Source: Arion vulgaris
Lineage: Eukaryota; Mollusca; Gastropoda; Stylommatophora; Arionidae
NCBI GenBank assembly: GCA_020796225.1
Contig: CM036775.1
Span: 6,810,893 to 6,874,892, forward strand
Length of the DNA stretch: 64,000 nucleotides
Reading direction: 5' to 3'
In this document: piece by piece, positions 63,178 through 64,000 of the stretch
Position numbering within the stretch: position 1 is the first letter of the stretch
How the letters are laid out: each line of letters opens with the position of its first letter
The notes under the pieces: model-generated
Seen by the model: only the letters and a program-made list of their open reading frames with translations
Database searches by the model: none
What the model was told of the DNA's origin: nothing
Position numbers and translations under genes: made by a program

Positions 63178-63740
63178 TAACTAATTTGATGTGGAGTGAT
63201 GATGTTCCGACGATTAAACTAAACTGCAAGACATACTGAGGAAGAGATTAGAACACTATGAACTAATTGGCTCTACGTTCAGTGATGATGATCCGACGAC
63301 TAAACTAAACTGAGAGACATACTGAGGAGGAGATTAGAACACTATGAACTAATTGGTTCGACGTTCAGTGATGATGATCCGACGACTAAACTAAACTGAG
63401 AGACATACTGAGGAGGAGATTAGAACACTATGAACTAATTGGCTCTACGTTCAGTGATGATGATCCGACGACTAAACTAAACTGAGAGACATACTGAGGA
63501 GGAGATTAGAACACTATAAACTAATTGGTTCGACGTTCAGTGATGATGATTCGATGACTAAACTAAACTGAGAGACATACTGAGGAGGAGATTAGAACAC
63601 TATGAACTAATTGGTTCGACGTTCAGTAATGATGATCCGACGACTAAACTAAACTGAGAGACATACTGAGGAGGAGATTAGAACACTATGAACTAATTGG
63701 TTCGACGTTCAGTAATGATGATCCGACGACTAAAATAAAA
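63178..63740. repeat. 86-bp satellite
   Basis: Six and a half units, period 86 (ACTAATTGG at 63262, 63348, 63434 and onward), containing ACGTTCAGTGATGATGATCC, GACGACTAAACTAAACTGAG and ACATACTGAGGAGGAGATTA. Alternate units differ by GGTTCGACG versus GGCTCTACG, hinting at a 172-bp higher-order step. Confidence 0.95.
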
Positions 63741-64000
63741 CTAAAAAAAACACAACTTCTATGTCATAGACAGGAGATTCATGTAAGCCTCTAACGGTTA
63801 AAAACATCAACATCCACTCATACAGCAACCATAACGTAATTAGATAATCCGTTTACATTTCAAGATAATCTTTATAATCATCAAACAAATGATGGACACA
63901 AATTTTATGAATCTCTTCACAACATCAAAACTTATGTACCAAAAAGACAACAATATTAGGAAAAGTTAAGCTCAATCGAACCGTAGACCAGTCCAAACGT
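63741..64000. other. Window end, fragment of G-type sequence then unrecognised
   Basis: AACATCCACTCATACAGCAACC near 63808 resembles the G fragment at 62395-62416. The remainder shows nothing I can support. Confidence 0.35.

Overview
The window is a transposon graveyard from an invertebrate animal nuclear genome. It shows no bacterial features: no operons, no Shine-Dalgarno spacing, no long uninterrupted genes. It does show tRNA-derived SINEs, at least seven kinds of non-LTR retrotransposon (LINE), Penelope-like elements, hAT DNA transposons and many minisatellites. Nearly every protein-like stretch is a decayed reverse transcriptase, AP endonuclease or RNase H domain with frameshifts and stops. 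The repertoire (I-superfamily LINEs with RNase H, RTE-like LINEs, Penelope, hAT) would suit a mollusc, another lophotrochozoan or an arthropod; the sequence does not let me choose. The letters used for LINE families below (C, F, G, H, J, K, L, M, N, Q) and X are my own labels.

Layout. 1-5.8 kb: LINE 3' ends, a hAT MITE, a 34-bp and a 35-bp satellite, and SINEs. 5.8-10.2 kb: two I-like LINE pieces and a Penelope remnant, in sequence that becomes homopolymer-rich. 10.2-15.2 kb: K and G LINE fragments and an 18-bp minisatellite. 15.2-22 kb: a minus-strand I-like LINE (H) split by a 2.3-kb Penelope-like element. 22-24.6 kb: an RTE-like LINE (F') split by a 1.73-kb element that itself carries another LINE end. 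24.6-26 kb: an internally deleted hAT transposase. 26.3-32.5 kb: probable host-gene exons on the minus strand, lying in a tandem duplication whose two copies received different insertions. 33-42.4 kb: I-like LINE 5' ends, then LINE F. 42.6-46 kb: LINE J split by an SR2/RTE-like LINE with a 13-bp target-site duplication (TSD). 46.4-48.1 kb: a minisatellite carrying retroposon X. 49-53 kb: K, Q and G LINEs. 53.2-58.02 kb: the most complete element, an I-like LINE (C) of about 4.8 kb with an 11-bp TSD, sitting in a satellite made from another LINE. 58.9-64 kb: LINE ends, SINEs, a fold-back element, one more host-like terminal exon and an 86-bp satellite.

How the parts work together. LINE C encodes endonuclease, reverse transcriptase and RNase H, and ends in a purine-rich simple repeat. 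X has no ORF but shares C's 5' start and a similar 3' end, so it looks like a non-autonomous partner. Several other RNase H LINE ends carry (GAA)n or (GA)n tails. Nested TSDs give a relative insertion order at seven or more places.

Only three stretches look like real host coding exons, all on the minus strand: 31526-31645, 26368-26535 and 61899-62024. No rRNA, functional tRNA or CRISPR is visible. The best candidates for something undescribed are the X/LINE C pair, the Penelope element with long inverted arms and a hammerhead-like motif, and the duplicated host locus with complementary decay.
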